Positions 52,141 through 64,000 of a stretch of 64,000 nucleotides of DNA are shown here, piece by piece. How positions within the stretch are numbered: the first letter of the stretch is position 1; every line of letters begins with the position of its first letter. The stretch is taken from contig PTFA01000024.1 in assembly GCA_003342895.1 (NCBI GenBank), forward strand, positions 5,950,580-6,014,579, written 5' to 3'. The translations under genes and the position numbers were made by a program. The notes under the pieces are model-generated. The model was not told the DNA's origin. It ran no database searches and saw nothing but the letters and a program-made list of their open reading frames with translations. Source of the DNA: Casuarius casuarius (taxonomy: Eukaryota > Chordata > Aves > Casuariiformes > Casuariidae).

Positions 52141-53753
52141 GTTTGACATCATGTGCTGCTGGACACTTTTCCAGGGATTCAGAAACAACAGCTTTCTTTA
52201 ACACCATTTAGTAACAAGATACTTTTAAAGACACTAACAAAAAGGTTTGTGGAGCTGAGACTGATGTGCCTTTTGTTACTCAAACCTTTTCCTACCTTCC
52301 GAGAGGATGACTGTAAGTATTAAGATCTCTGGAAACTGCAAAACTGAGACTTTCAAAGATGTTCAGAGGCAGACCTTCTTGGAGAAGCTTCTTTTATCGG
52401 AGTGGATGAGATACGGGGCCTGCATTCCTTATTTCATCTATTTACAATTAGATTATATGTCTGTGGAGACGTAGGCCTTATCCAAACATACACAGCACAC
52501 TCTTTCTCCTTTACAAAGGGAAATGTATGCATTTATTTAAGGATTTAAACTTACCTAAATAAAATTTTGAATAAAGCTTAGAAAGCCTTTAGAATTTACT
52601 TCCCACGCTGCAGGAGAAGCTATCCCTCTAAAAGTAGGTGCGGTAAAGTAAGTTGGATTCACCCCACAGGATGCTCCCATTCAACTTGCCTCCATTTCCA
52701 GGGCAAGATTTAAGCTGCCTGAGCAATCATCACTGTCTAAACAGTCAGCTGTCTCCTTCTTCCGCAGAGCTGGGCTTTCGGCAGCTCCACTGATGAAAGT
52801 GCATTAACATGAGCCGTGCTGCTGTTTGCACCTGGGAGAAAGTGGGCAGAAGTAACAAAGAACCTAGGACTTCTTTCCTGAGGCTAGTGTTGGACCAACT
52901 TGTACTTAAACTAGACCTTATTAGGGAGAGGTAATTCTAGCTCTTAATATGATTAAGATGACTTCTTAACACAGATGAGTGCTACTTCCATAAATCCGGA
53001 TACATACTTAGAGGCCTGACAACAGAACTACTTACCTAGAAAATACTGACTCTGTGTGTTAGGCAATCTCGAAACCAATGGTAGCAAGACATACTTTGTA
53101 TAATTATACGTAGTACTGCCTTAGAACCTTCCTTCTCTTTGCAGACAGAGGTTTAAGGAATGAAGCATAACCAACACAAAAGAAAAATGCTTGCTTGCTT
53201 ATAGTTGCCCAAGGTATGACCTGTCAATGCCAAAAAAAATCCGAAGATCAGATTTTTAGGGCACTAATGTGCTTCATCCATTTCATATTTTTCAGGAATA
53301 GGATGTGATACAATGACAGCTTCCAATCATTGCCACTCTGACCTACACATGGACTGGAGAACTAACATTGGATGCTTAATCATCTACCAAGGCTTGGAGC
53401 TGTGAAGAGCCTGATATGGTACTCTATCTGCCAAATCTGTAATTGCACCATGATTAATCCCAAGCCAATTTATGATGAATGAAGCCGAGGCCTGAAAGAG
53501 GTAAAAGGAATAAAAACACAGAAGAAAGCAACCAGACGTAGCAAAATTAAAAGGCAGAAACCTTGCATGCTTACTTAGTTACCCTAAGGCCTTGAGCAGG
53601 TAACGTTTCTACAGAAAGACATGGAGACTAAAAAGATAGACATGTTTTAAGTGCTTTTAAGGCTAGAAATTGTATTAAAAAACCATAATTACTAAGCTAT
53701 ATTTCTAATTATAAAATTATTTAAAATATTTTGCTATAGAACATATATTTTAC

Positions 53754-53920
53754 CTTCTTGAAGCTGGACAGGTTCTGCTGAGTTTTCACCGCTCATCAAT
53801 ACAACAAAATGTGCAGCCGTTCGGACTGTAGCTTGCCACGTTGACAAGGCAACAGGTGGCTCTTGGCATGGGAAAAGGGCTCTGTTGTTTATTGGTGATC
53901 CCATTGTATAAACACATGGC
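53754..53920 (-). CDS. AOPEP: AOPEP internal coding exon (first of three in window)
   Basis: This 167-bp exon of aminopeptidase O encodes 55 full codons plus one base at each end. Read on the minus strand it begins PCVYTMGSPINNRALFPCQE and ends at GENSAEPVQLQE, which I recognise as the conserved AOPEP segment at roughly residues 267-321 of the human protein (recalled, not aligned by software). AOPEP is an M1-family zinc metallopeptidase related to leukotriene A4 hydrolase and aminopeptidase B, and it trims N-terminal residues from peptides. The PCQEPP block corresponds to the PCQDTP block of LTA4H in the N-terminal beta domain. The acceptor has a strong pyrimidine tract (TTTTCCTTCCATCCAG before the exon), and the donor is AAG followed by GTAAAA. 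The exon ends in phase 1, matching the next exon. No stop or frameshift is visible. The upstream exon lies beyond the window. Confidence 0.97.
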
Positions 53921-56696
53921 CTGGATGGAAGGAAAAGGGAGACTGAAGTTGCTGTTCGAGTTACTATAGAAGTTATAATAGGAAAGACTGAATTAAGTTT
54001 CCTGTCAAAAGTCGAACCTACGGGGCTGCTGTTTGTAAGCTTCTCAGCTACGTAGGTTTCAACCCAATCTAAGATGAACCAATCAAAGTACTATCTCAGT
54101 TATTTAAGACAGGATGAACAAAAGCAAGATTACTACAAAAATTTTTACATAAACAACAAGAAAACCCAACTCCAGCCTTTCCATTCTCCTGCTTCTGCAT
54201 GAGCCATTCAGCCTCAGACAAGAGCTCTCAGCTGAGCCTGTAGGGCCCAGCAAAGCTTCTGAACATCTTCTAAAGCCACCAACATCCACAGCTCCTGCCT
54301 GGGGTCTTCACCAGGGACTTCCATTGCCATTAAACCCATCACTCTGTACAGCCTGGAGGTTCAACCCACGCCAGTGCATATGACGATAAGAGGGTATTGC
54401 TCTCTGCCAGCCTAGGCCTCTTTCCGACTTTCCCACCCAGCAACCTTCCCTGTGGCATTGTGCGCTCTGCAATTTCTCTAGCCCTCTTCTGGGCAGTTAC
54501 TGCCCCTTTCCTATCTCAGCTGCAATTTTTCATACCAGCTGATTTCTTATTAGCAGCCTAGCCACAGCTGGGAAAGTAACAAGGCCCTTCATTAACCCCT
54601 TCCAGATTGCTACTGCACAGAGGTAATAAATCTCATTTTGCCATTTTTGCTGTATTTTTGCAGCTTCATCATGATTTCTAGTACTTGCATAACACCATCC
54701 CTTCAGAATCAGTCATATACGAACAGTTTTCAAATATAAACTATGTAAAACACATACAGTCAGCAGGTTTCTCCAGCTGAAGAAAGAAAATCTTGAAAGC
54801 ATCACTTGATTCAACTGTGGGTTTTTTTTTTCTTTTAAACCCATGATATTTAAAGCCAATATTGTGGGAGCACAACACATTATTTTGCAAGTGCTTGAAG
54901 CTAAAAATACCCTGATCAGTTTGCATCATAATTTGAGCAGAAAAGTCATCAAAATACTTAGGAAAATAGGAGACGTGTCATTAGGGCAAAACCTCTTCAG
55001 CAATAGCTAAGATCTGGGTATCTTGTTTACTTCTCCCACGTAGCTCCTTCATTCAAATAATTCCTTACCTAAAGTCAATCTAGACTGTACAGAGGGAATG
55101 AACATGGAGCTATTAATGGCCACGGATGAAAGATAATATGAAGCTAATTTTGCCCTTTTTAATCAAGTGTCATGTGTCCTACTGCACCAAGAGTTGTCCG
55201 TGACACAATCAAGTTACTGTGGCTCCATTAACACACAGTAGCATGTTAGCTGAGCTGCAGTAGCTCTCACATGTGTACTTTTAACCCATAGCAAACGCAA
55301 CCCATTTAAATGCTGATCCAGTTTACCTTAGACTTGTAACTAAGAGCAAATGTGGGTCAGTTACTACGATTCAGCTGACATTTAGCACTTTGCTTGACTA
55401 AGATAATTTGAGCACATATTTGAGTCCTCAATGATCTAACCTCAGGGAACAAGCCTCAGAGTTAAGCAATTTAAGGAAACTTTTACAGCTCCTCTTTCCT
55501 AAGTATTTGTGAAGTTTCATCTTGCCTCAGTAAGACAGGGAAGAAACTGCAGTCTAAGCAGACTTGCTCTTAACACACACAAACAGGAAAAGAAGAGAAA
55601 GGAGCCTGGCTCCCCCTGCCATATATCAGACTAAATGGAGTAGGACATAGATATCCAGTGGAGCTCAGAAAGGTAACCACAGCGGGGAGAAAGTCAGCTG
55701 GTCACCTCTGTCTGCCACTTTAGCCAGTAAAACACCATGTAAAGGTAAAGGGCCACCAACCTGTATAAATCTTTTATTAGCTTGCATCTCTTTGGAATTA
55801 ATCTCCTAAAGCTGAGCCCGTAACCAAACCAGAAATACTTGAACGGGTTTTCTCCCAGAAAAAGAAACAGTGCCTGTCAGTGAGTCCAGGAGAATTAGTT
55901 TCTGAGAAGTAAGAAGAGCTTGCTCTTTCATTTCCTAGGAGGTTCTGCTGCTTCTTTACAAAGTTAGCAGAGACTGGACCTATTAGTTACCTTAAAGCAC
56001 ACGTGGGCTGGGAGGGCACAGGGAAAAAAATGAATGGTTTCTCATTCATGAAAGCTGTATTAAAAACACAGGATTATTAAAAGGGACCCTAGTTAAGTTT
56101 ATGGGAATGATAGAAATGTTGTGTTTAATGACTAACATCTACACATTTTATCAACGCACACATTCGGGCAGGCAGTTCTGCTGGGTGCCATTGGTACACC
56201 CTGGTCTTAAGACAAAGTGCTCAAGACCAATATCCTGAAGAACTTCTAGAGGCACCACTACAATGAATGAGCCAAAGGGCTGGCAGAACAAGGCTGTGCT
56301 TGCACGCTAAACTTCACCTCCCGAGGCCTATCGGGAACTCGGCACAGCGCACAGGAGCTGGCACCACCCACTTCAAAAGGGGAGAGAAGTGCGAGTTCTC
56401 AAAGCAGGGAAATGGATGAATTCTTCTGTATTGTACCCAAATGTGCATATAGTCTATGGCAACTGTGAAAAATCCAGTGGCCAGGTGTCCCATATCCATA
56501 TTCTAAATGCCCAAATCTCAAACAGATAATAGCACATCAATTAACAGCAAAATTGAAGAGCAGCCTGTAAAGCTCTGCGATTTATTATGTTGGTATCATT
56601 TTAATGTTCAGAGATGGAAACCCAATGTCGAAAACAATAAAAACATAACATGAAACAGATGCTGTCTAGACTATTAATGCAATCTTGCTCTCAGAG

Positions 56697-56874
56697 AGCA
56701 CTTTTTACCTGCAGATCATAAAGTGATTTACAAATAATGTCAATACCATTTTACAGATGGTAAAAATGAGACAATGAATAGACTTGCTCAGTGCCAGTGT
56801 TCAAGCTGGGCCTACAGCCTTAGTTTCTAGCCTCTCAGTCCCATAGCTTTTCCATTTCACTAGGAAGCCGCATT
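56697..56874 (-). repeat. Old MIR/L3-type SINE fossil, reverse orientation
   Basis: The plus strand carries 'CATTTTACAGATGGTAAAAA' near 56747, the reverse complement of the conserved MIR-family segment. It is followed by 'GACTTGCTCAGTGCCAGTGT' and then a degraded 'CCTCTCAGTCCCATAGCTTT' (consensus-like CTGACTCCCAGTCCTGTGCTTT). The upstream 'AAAGTGATTTACAAATAATG' matches the expected GCACTTTACAAA portion. This is an ancient copy with no function inferred. Confidence 0.7.
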
Positions 56875-57490
56875 ATGAGAAATAAAAATTACATATTGCA
56901 TAACTAGCGTTTTCTTCTGAAACGCTTTAATGTTAAAATAGAAATAAAGATAGGTCACAAGTCTCTTCAATTAAGACCCAAGTAGAAGGGGAGTTAGAAA
57001 GATGGAGACGGATTGGTCAAGTATATAATCTATTTTCAAAACGATGTCTTCTTTCCACTCCTCATCTGTTTCAGTACTATTTTTGTCCAGATGTACTTAT
57101 TAACTTCATTATTTCAAACCAAAATTTATTCAAATATGTCAAAGTCTGCTGAGAAAATAGCAATAAAACATAAAGTTCTAGATTTTGAGGGGGAACTGTC
57201 AGAACAACAATTACATCAGCTTTTAGTTAGACATTCTTATATTCATGGTATGATCACCTGCAGACTTACTGGTTGACAGCATGCTATCAGCTGAGATGTC
57301 GGCTAACACTGAACAGTCTTGTTCTGCTTTAGAGAGGAATTTATAAGATGAACTGATGATTATGGAGAAATACTTCTCCCTTCTCTGGGATTTTTAATCT
57401 ATTTTCATCCTAAAATATACCTCCAAAGATATATATATTTTTTTTGCTTCCCCTGACAATCCTTGTTTTACTTTTTGATACTTCATTTAC

Positions 57491-57578
57491 ATTTTTATAT
57501 ATATATATATTTTATATATATATATATATATTATATATATATATTTTATATATATATATATATTATATATATATTTTA
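57491..57578. repeat. AT-rich palindromic microsatellite, (TA)n with TTTTA interruptions
   Basis: About 88 bp consist almost only of alternating T and A, broken by regularly placed TTTTA and TTAT interruptions. A unit of roughly 34 bp (TTTTA, a run of TA, then TATTATATA) appears about twice, so the tract is a tandem of imperfect palindromes. It lies in the AOPEP intron at 53921-64000. Confidence 0.95.
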
Positions 57579-60500
57579 ACAACCATGATAATAGTGCGGT
57601 GTTACATTGGGGTGCACATTGCAGCTGACAGCAATCTCTGATCTGGGTTAGGCAGCAAAATTCCAGCACACAAAAGGAGAAGAAACACAAAATTCTTATC
57701 CTGTTTTTTCACCTGATCCAGAAGAAGTTTACAAGCTAACCAAGATACACCAAAGAATAGCAGTGACAATTAATCAGCAGTTGCAAACTCCTTCTATCAA
57801 TAGATAGAAAAATGGTGGTTTTTTCCTACTTTATCATTACCAGTGCTAGCAAGAAACTTGGCAATTCCTTTCCTTTTTCCTGCTCCCTATGCTCTCCATC
57901 TCTCTTCTTTCACTTTTCATGGTCTCCTAACTTTCAAATCATCTACTTGGGTAAAATTTTCTTATGACAACCAGAATCATTCCCACCACAGGTCAGAAGA
58001 GATGAGCAAACAGAACACAGCACCAACAGATAAGCAGAGAACTGGAAGAATTTGCCTCATTACCTGTCCATCTCAATGGAAAGACACGTTTCCACAAAAC
58101 ACAAAATGTGTCTCTGGTCACTCACTTGGCCAGCTTTATGACGAGTAATTCCCAGTGACTGACAATCCAGGCGACTGGACTATCAAGCACTAATCGCCAT
58201 ACTCTTTGGTTGTGCTTCAAGAAGAGACTTGGGGCAGGACGTTGCTCCGTAATCTCCCAGAGCCAGAGAGTCTGATGAAAATCTGAGTCATTCAACTCTA
58301 ATTCATCCATATTCCATACATTTTCATAACAAAACCAGTTCAAACCAGCTTTTGGCACATCTCCCTTTCCCATGGAACCATAGAGCAATTATAATACCAA
58401 ACTAAGCTACTGAAAGTTGATAATAAATGTTCAACTGAAACTGTTCTCTGAATAGGTTGTCTTTGAGACACCTGCACTCAAACACCTAAGTCACATCCTA
58501 TGTGGCTTGACCTGCTTTCGTTACTGCCTGTCTGAAGCTTTCTCCAGCAAAATGCCCAGCTCAGCAACTCTATCCCTGTATTTGAAAAAAAGAGACTCTT
58601 AGTTCTTCGAATGTCGCCTCCACATAAGGCGGCAACCTCTTGCAACTGCAAGGCTGCTCCCTGTCAAACCACTGCTGTTTGCAGCTGTTTCTTATTCAAA
58701 ATGACATAGTGTCATAAAGTATAGTTTCTGTGAAGCAGCAGGATTTCCTGAGACCCAAATCATACCAATTTTTTTGTACTGCAAAGTGCCAATGATCGTC
58801 AGAGTCCAACAGTGAAGGCATTCTTGTTTGCATTTTTCTGCTGAATAAGACACCAGTTGATGATTACCTATGCCTCTAAAACTATTCTCCAATTTAAAAG
58901 TACTAAATACAATTATGAGATGAGTGACTTTTCTGGTAATCTCTATCATTCTGATGCTGTTTTTCCAACAACTGGATAGATACATTTCTGAACTCCCACC
59001 TCACTGCAAATTTTCTGGGCTTTTGCCAACTCATTTGTGGCTGGCATGACAGGTATATCAAATCTGCTTCCCCTGCACGCAGTATGCACAATCTTCTGTT
59101 CAAAAATCGTATTTTTTGGTACAGACACCACTAGGAAGCAAGGATGATAAAAGTTAGGACAGGGTAGATCTTTTCCGCATCCAAAGTAAATCAACTTATT
59201 ACTTATTCTGCTCCCAGGAAGCAGTTTGCCTCTAATAATAACTATTTTTTTCCACTTGCCTTGGCATGTGTTTTTGGCAAGTGTAATAAGCCTAATAGCT
59301 TCATCAGTGTTGTTATGAAAAAAATGCCTCTATTTGAAGTCACACATCTGACCAATCCTTTAGGTTTTTCATTCCACTTAGGCCTTTTAATACTACTCCA
59401 GTAACATGTTAGGAGCTGCCATCCTATTGCCTTTAAACACAGTTTAATCTAGTAGCTACATATCCTGTTTAAATTAGCAGTAAAAATTGAAAATAACTGG
59501 CTATTGGCCAAGACAATAGGAGATTTACTAATTGCTTTACCATTTCCACATCAGTGACCATAAAAATCCAGCCCTTCTGTCTTTAAAGATAAGACGGTTT
59601 GCCTATGGATACGAACCGTGAGACAGCTGGACTTTCTCAGCTTTATTCTGAAATCGAATGCTGCTTTATTTTCTTGCCCCTCAAGTTCACGCACACTCTT
59701 GAGCAATGGTTTGTCTCCCCATCCTCCACATCGTTGCAAATGGTTGGGTTTTCCACTATATTTACTATATGCCTCCTTTGCATAATTCCCGTTGTTGTGC
59801 TTCTTTGCCCTTGCGGTGCACATTTAGCAGATGCTTGAAAGAAAAATCACAATATGAAACCTTGAGTTTTACCTACTACCATCAATTGCCTGTTCTGTTT
59901 TTAGCGTTTGCATCATCGTCTCTGGCAGCTCACTGCTTGACCCTGTCTAAAATTCCTGTGCATCCCATGTGAAGGAGCGGAGCTGCTGCCAAATTTTGTT
60001 CACGTATGCACGCTGCTTAATACTCAAAAATTCTAGCAAAGCACAGTAATCAACTATACTTGACTTCCTCCCCCCCCATAGCACCAGTCTTGCCTGGGCT
60101 TGTGAAGCTATCTGAAACTGTGAGGAGCTTCTTTAAACAGGCTTTGATCTCTGAATAATCTTCTGCTTTGGGTCTTTTTGTTTGTATCGCTTTGTCAGTA
60201 ATAGCATAAACTTCACTCCAGACCGGCAATTTCCCCAGGTCTAGGAGGAGTCTCCTCCCTCCAAGCATACCTGGGTTTGATCTCCATCCACAACTCAGCA
60301 AGCACAAAGCTGGCTCTTCAACCTTCTGTGTTTTCACCTCCCTTTTAGATTTTAAGTTTGAAGCGGTTAAGTAATAATTTTACTGTTTATATGGAAAACA
60401 GTATTTCCACGATACTAATTCATTCTCAGCCTCCTCTGACCAACTACCGTCTTCCCGTTCGCCATGTTTTAGTGAAGCACCCTTGCCGTCCCTCTCCCTT

Positions 60501-63230
60501 CTCTCTGAACGGGTACTGCTCGCCTCCTCCCCTGCCTTGCAGCTTTATAGCATCTTCCCTGGTGTGTGGTGCCCACCGCTGCCTCCCCCTGCCCTGTGCC
60601 ACAGCCATCGACTTACTCCACCTACACATGAATGGTGTTGCTCCTGCAATGCCTGGAAACTTGCTATAACTCTGTAAAAGTATTAACTTTGCTAACATGA
60701 GCCTACTTTCTCTCGGTCTTCCTTTTAGCTATGACTGCAAATTCAGAAGAGCTATTGTAAACATCTTAAAAAAATAAATCACTTCTATCATTGCCATCCA
60801 TATTTCCAGAAAATTTCAAATCTGGAGAAATTGGTTCATATTTCTACTCAGGGTCTGCCCGGTTGTTTGGTTGATATTTCCTTTTTGTTTTACTCCTCCA
60901 TTTTACACCTGCTACCATGTGTAATCACTGACTCAAAGATGAGCAATCTGCCAAACTTCAGACTGTTCATTCTAAATGTTCGGCACTGGGAACAAAATTA
61001 TGCAAAATAACAGGAGACAGTTCTCCACAGCTGATGGGAACCATGTCAAGACTCAGTCTGCGACCTGCTTGGATTTTGGAGCATCATATTCTCTCAAACT
61101 TCTCAAATCCGTGAAGAGAAGCAACCTGTTCCTTCCTTTTCTGTGTTTCTAGCATCCAAGAGCGCAGAACAATGCTAGCTAGTGGCAACTGAAAAATAAG
61201 CATCTATTTTCATGACACATACTCTAATTTGTTGCTTGAAACTGTTCAAATCTGACTGTTTTTCCAATTTCTACCTTCTGTGGGTAAAATTTGCTTTGAT
61301 AATATCATACACTATCAAAATGTAATGAATGACTTAGAATCCATAAAGGCTACAGGTCATACTACGTATGACAGTCTGCAGAGACAAAGATGGCTTTTTC
61401 AGAGCTTATCTTTGGAAGTACCCAAATTTATGAATAGTTCTTTTCACCAACACGTCTTAACAACTGCAGCTGCTCTCCTAGAACACTTACCTGTGTTTCT
61501 TATATGCCTTAAAGATGGACAAATTTGAAACAACTGGTTGCACAGAAGGTATAAATCTCTCCCCTTGGCGATCTTCTCCTTGTAACTCTCAAATATATTT
61601 TGCCTTCGTATCTACATACAGTTGCTGTGCTCTGCAGCTAACAAACAACTAGGAATCGTGTCAGCCTCCCTCTACTCCCACGTTTGGTATCACCTCACTG
61701 GGGCATTCACCTCATCACTCTCTACCTCTAGTCCTTCAGCTGCACATTAGGGAAACGCAAGATTATTTATAACAAAAGAACTGTGCAGTTCAGCTATGTC
61801 TGTAATACATTTGAACACTGCAGCTGAAAAGAAGCATTAAAATGCAGAGTAAGTGCTAGCATTAGCACTTTTACTACATGATAGAGTTGTGCTTGCTGCA
61901 TTCACCTTCAAAGCTTGCAGAGGCAAAAGTATATCTTGAATTCTCTAAAAACATATTGATGTTTTAACCTAATAATAAGGTATTATAAGATAGTAGACTA
62001 GACAGGTACAAAAATATTTTTTAAAAGATAAGACATTTGAATTGGTCAAACAAGAATGAAGATTTTACAGTAAGTTTTTGTTTCAGTTCATTTCACATTT
62101 TTCAATATTTTTCATTTTGGGACCTCTCAAATAAGGACAAGGTTAATTCCTTCTAAAGAGCTTCCCTGAGACTGCACAATCTTCCTTTAATGCCTTCTAA
62201 AAACACACTTTTTCCATAGCATTCTTCTAAATCACAGATTTAAAGTTACACTTAGAGTAATTCAATCCATTCCCTTTATTTTACAGAATTTCTCTTTTTC
62301 TGTATATCTAATATCTAGGCCACAGTGTAAAAAATAAATGCACGTGCTCAACTTCACTCCACATAGCTTGACCTTTTCACGTATGCCAAGATAAATAATG
62401 CACAGGTAGCAACAGGATTAGGACCTAGTACTGAAAGCTTTCAATGTCACGGAATGTCTTTCGTTGATGTCTTTCATATCAAAGATACTCCTTCTTTCCA
62501 AACCCCGCAATGAGGAAATAAGATCGATTCTATTCTCTTACTAATACCAACAAAATTATTAACTAATTTATGACGGCGCTAGAGGTGACAAAAAGTAAGG
62601 CAGAAGAAAGGTGGGAGGAATCTCCTGCTACAGGCGAATTTGCTAAGCCGTCTGCTAAGAAAACTACCTCTCCGATTTTAACCCAAATGTGTGTAATCCT
62701 TTTCTTAAACAAAGGGATGGAATCCCAAGATAACATTTTACGCAATAAGGATTCTTAACAAAGATCACGAGGAAGCAATTATCCTGAAACACACTGGTAG
62801 CCTTGCTCACTCAACCCTGCTATATACTCCTAAGAGTTAGGCAAACCTGCTTAAATGCTTTGATTTGGCTGGCAAAAAGTTTCGCCTTCCCAGTAATCAA
62901 ATATGCATTTATATGCATTTTTGTCTCCACAAAGAGGTTACCATACCTCTTAAATTGAGCTTTTATTTTAGAACAATTTTTATAGTATTAAATATTAGTA
63001 GGAATACTTAAACAAAGCATTGTTACATTATGTTAGTAAAGAGAAATTGGAAAAAACTTTGAAATGGAACAGCTTTCTCTTTGCTCTTGATGAGTATATT
63101 ACAAATACTGTACTGAAGGCAATTTTTCTATTTTAATGATGATGTTATTGATCACTGTTAAAAGTCACTTGCCAAGTTTATGAATGGACACAGTCTTCAC
63201 AACTCTAAATTTTGGAAAGACAAAAGTGCA

Positions 63231-63322
63231 GGTATGTGTATATATGTGTATGTGTGTGTGCACACATGTGAGCATGTGTGCGTGTGCGCATCAGGGACAG
63301 ACAGACACACACAGACAGACAC
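63231..63322. repeat. (TG)n/(CA)n/(GACA)n compound microsatellite
   Basis: A GTGTATATGTGTATGTGTGT-type run is followed by CACACATGTGAGCATGTGTG, a CG-containing TGCGCA segment, and finally GACAGACAGACACACACAGACAGACAC. This is alternating purine-pyrimidine DNA, of a kind that can adopt the Z form. Confidence 0.92.
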
Positions 63323-64000
63323 TTGCTTTCTCTTTTTTGTCCTCTTGTTCTTCTGTATAAAGGCCCCCAAAAGCATTAAGAAAATGTTATAAGGCTAAAG
63401 ACAACCTCCCTTTTTGATCTTTATGTAGTTTCTAGGATCAAAAGACCAAATAGTGAAATACTGAAATTCCCTGTGCTGCGTTCCTGTACCGAGAACTGAA
63501 CCGTGCCCAGTTATGCCCGTATCAGGTTTCCATATACGTATCTCAACTTGCCTAAACCCGGCCCACAAAGCTCTGTTTGTTTTAACCAGATTTTTGTGAA
63601 TTACAATACAAGCATTGTTTAAAATGAATAAAATGGAAGTCTTCATAAAATAATTAGTGCATAGGGTAAACTTCAGAACACTGTACAAACATTAAATCAG
63701 AAGAAATGTATTGGAAGCGACTACCCAATGCTTGCTCTTTGTTATTCACTTGACTTTTCTTCAGGGTTAGAACCAGATTATAGTCTCCTCTGGGAAAGGA
63801 TCTGACATCTGCCTAGAGAGGACCATACACATAATTTGGAAAAATTTAAAGACTCCCCCATGAGAATAAATTGTAACAGTACTTCCCCTGTACCTTTTTA
63901 ATGGGTTTTATTTATAGAAACAAGAAGAAAAATACAACAGCATTTTGCACAACGAGCTTGGCCACTGTACTTGTAGTTCATCACATACAGAATTTTTCAA

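Larger units (their letters stand above)
44908..53753 (-). other. AOPEP: AOPEP intron between first and second visible exons
   Basis: This complete intron of 8846 bp is bounded by a GTAAAA donor and a TTGCTCGCAG acceptor on the minus strand. It contains a mildly CpG-enriched patch (46560-46790), a pyrimidine-rich tract (47505-47730), a GC-richer unidentified patch (48640-49020), a CA/TA microsatellite (49251-49321), a TAAT-rich block (50840-51430), a purine tract (50731-50762), and a 17-base A run (52124-52140). No additional exon is recognisable. Confidence 0.9.
53921..64000 (-). other. AOPEP: AOPEP intron upstream of the first visible exon (partial)
   Basis: The intron extends from the acceptor at 53921 to the window edge, so its full length is unknown. 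The large N-terminal coding exon would show as a long open frame and does not, so it must lie above 64000. Contents I can name are a long AT palindromic repeat (57491-57578), an old MIR/L3-type SINE fossil (56697-56874), and a TG/CA/GACA microsatellite (63231-63322). The rest is unique AT-rich sequence with only short open frames. A slightly more GC-rich, pyrimidine-biased patch at about 60420-60660 has nothing recognisable in it. Confidence 0.85.

Noticed and set aside
1..64000. CRISPR arrays, rRNA, tRNA genes, proviruses, bacterial operons
   Set aside because: None are seen. There are no regularly spaced repeats, no cloverleaf-like sequences and no retroviral gene remnants, and the intron-exon structure is that of a vertebrate nuclear gene.

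Overview
The window is AT-rich, gene-poor vertebrate nuclear DNA, almost certainly avian. The host is inferred from three things. There is a typical CR1 LINE fragment and there are two old MIR/L3-type fossils, with very few other dispersed repeats. There is no mammalian repeat content (no Alu, L1 or B1-like sequence). The only recognisable gene is AOPEP (aminopeptidase O, also ONPEP or C9orf3). In birds AOPEP lies with FANCC and PTCH1 on chromosome Z (established synteny to human 9q22), so the window is probably Z-linked. Species cannot be told from the sequence alone.

AOPEP runs on the minus strand. Three consecutive internal coding exons are present, in transcript order 53754-53920, 44751-44907 and 41229-41477. 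All have consensus GT/AG splice sites and matching phases, and together give 191 codons' worth of continuous reading frame. They cover about a quarter of the protein: the stretch after the N-terminal region, up to just before the zinc-binding HEXXH motif. The N-terminal exon (expected above position 64000) and the catalytic and C-terminal exons (expected below position 1) were not found.

Everything else is intron. The partial 5' intron is 53921-64000, the complete introns are 44908-53753 and 41478-44750, and the partial 3' intron fills 1-41228. Notable intronic content is: a CpG-rich patch around 14190-15330 containing two stable hairpins; one CR1 fragment (29604-30155) next to an inverted MIR/L3-type fossil pair (29265-29518 and 56697-56874); several TA/TG/CA microsatellites, two of them long palindromes (7767-7827, 57491-57578); short tandem duplications; poly-purine/poly-pyrimidine tracts; and AT-rich stretches with homeodomain-type TAAT cores that could be conserved regulatory elements.

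Apart from these exons, none of the open reading frames could be tied to a known protein; most are short and look like chance. I see no RNA gene, CRISPR array, provirus or bacterial-type operon. I see no convincing new biological system. The most useful leads are the intronic CpG island, the frame-neutral exon just before the active site, and the palindromic AT repeat.
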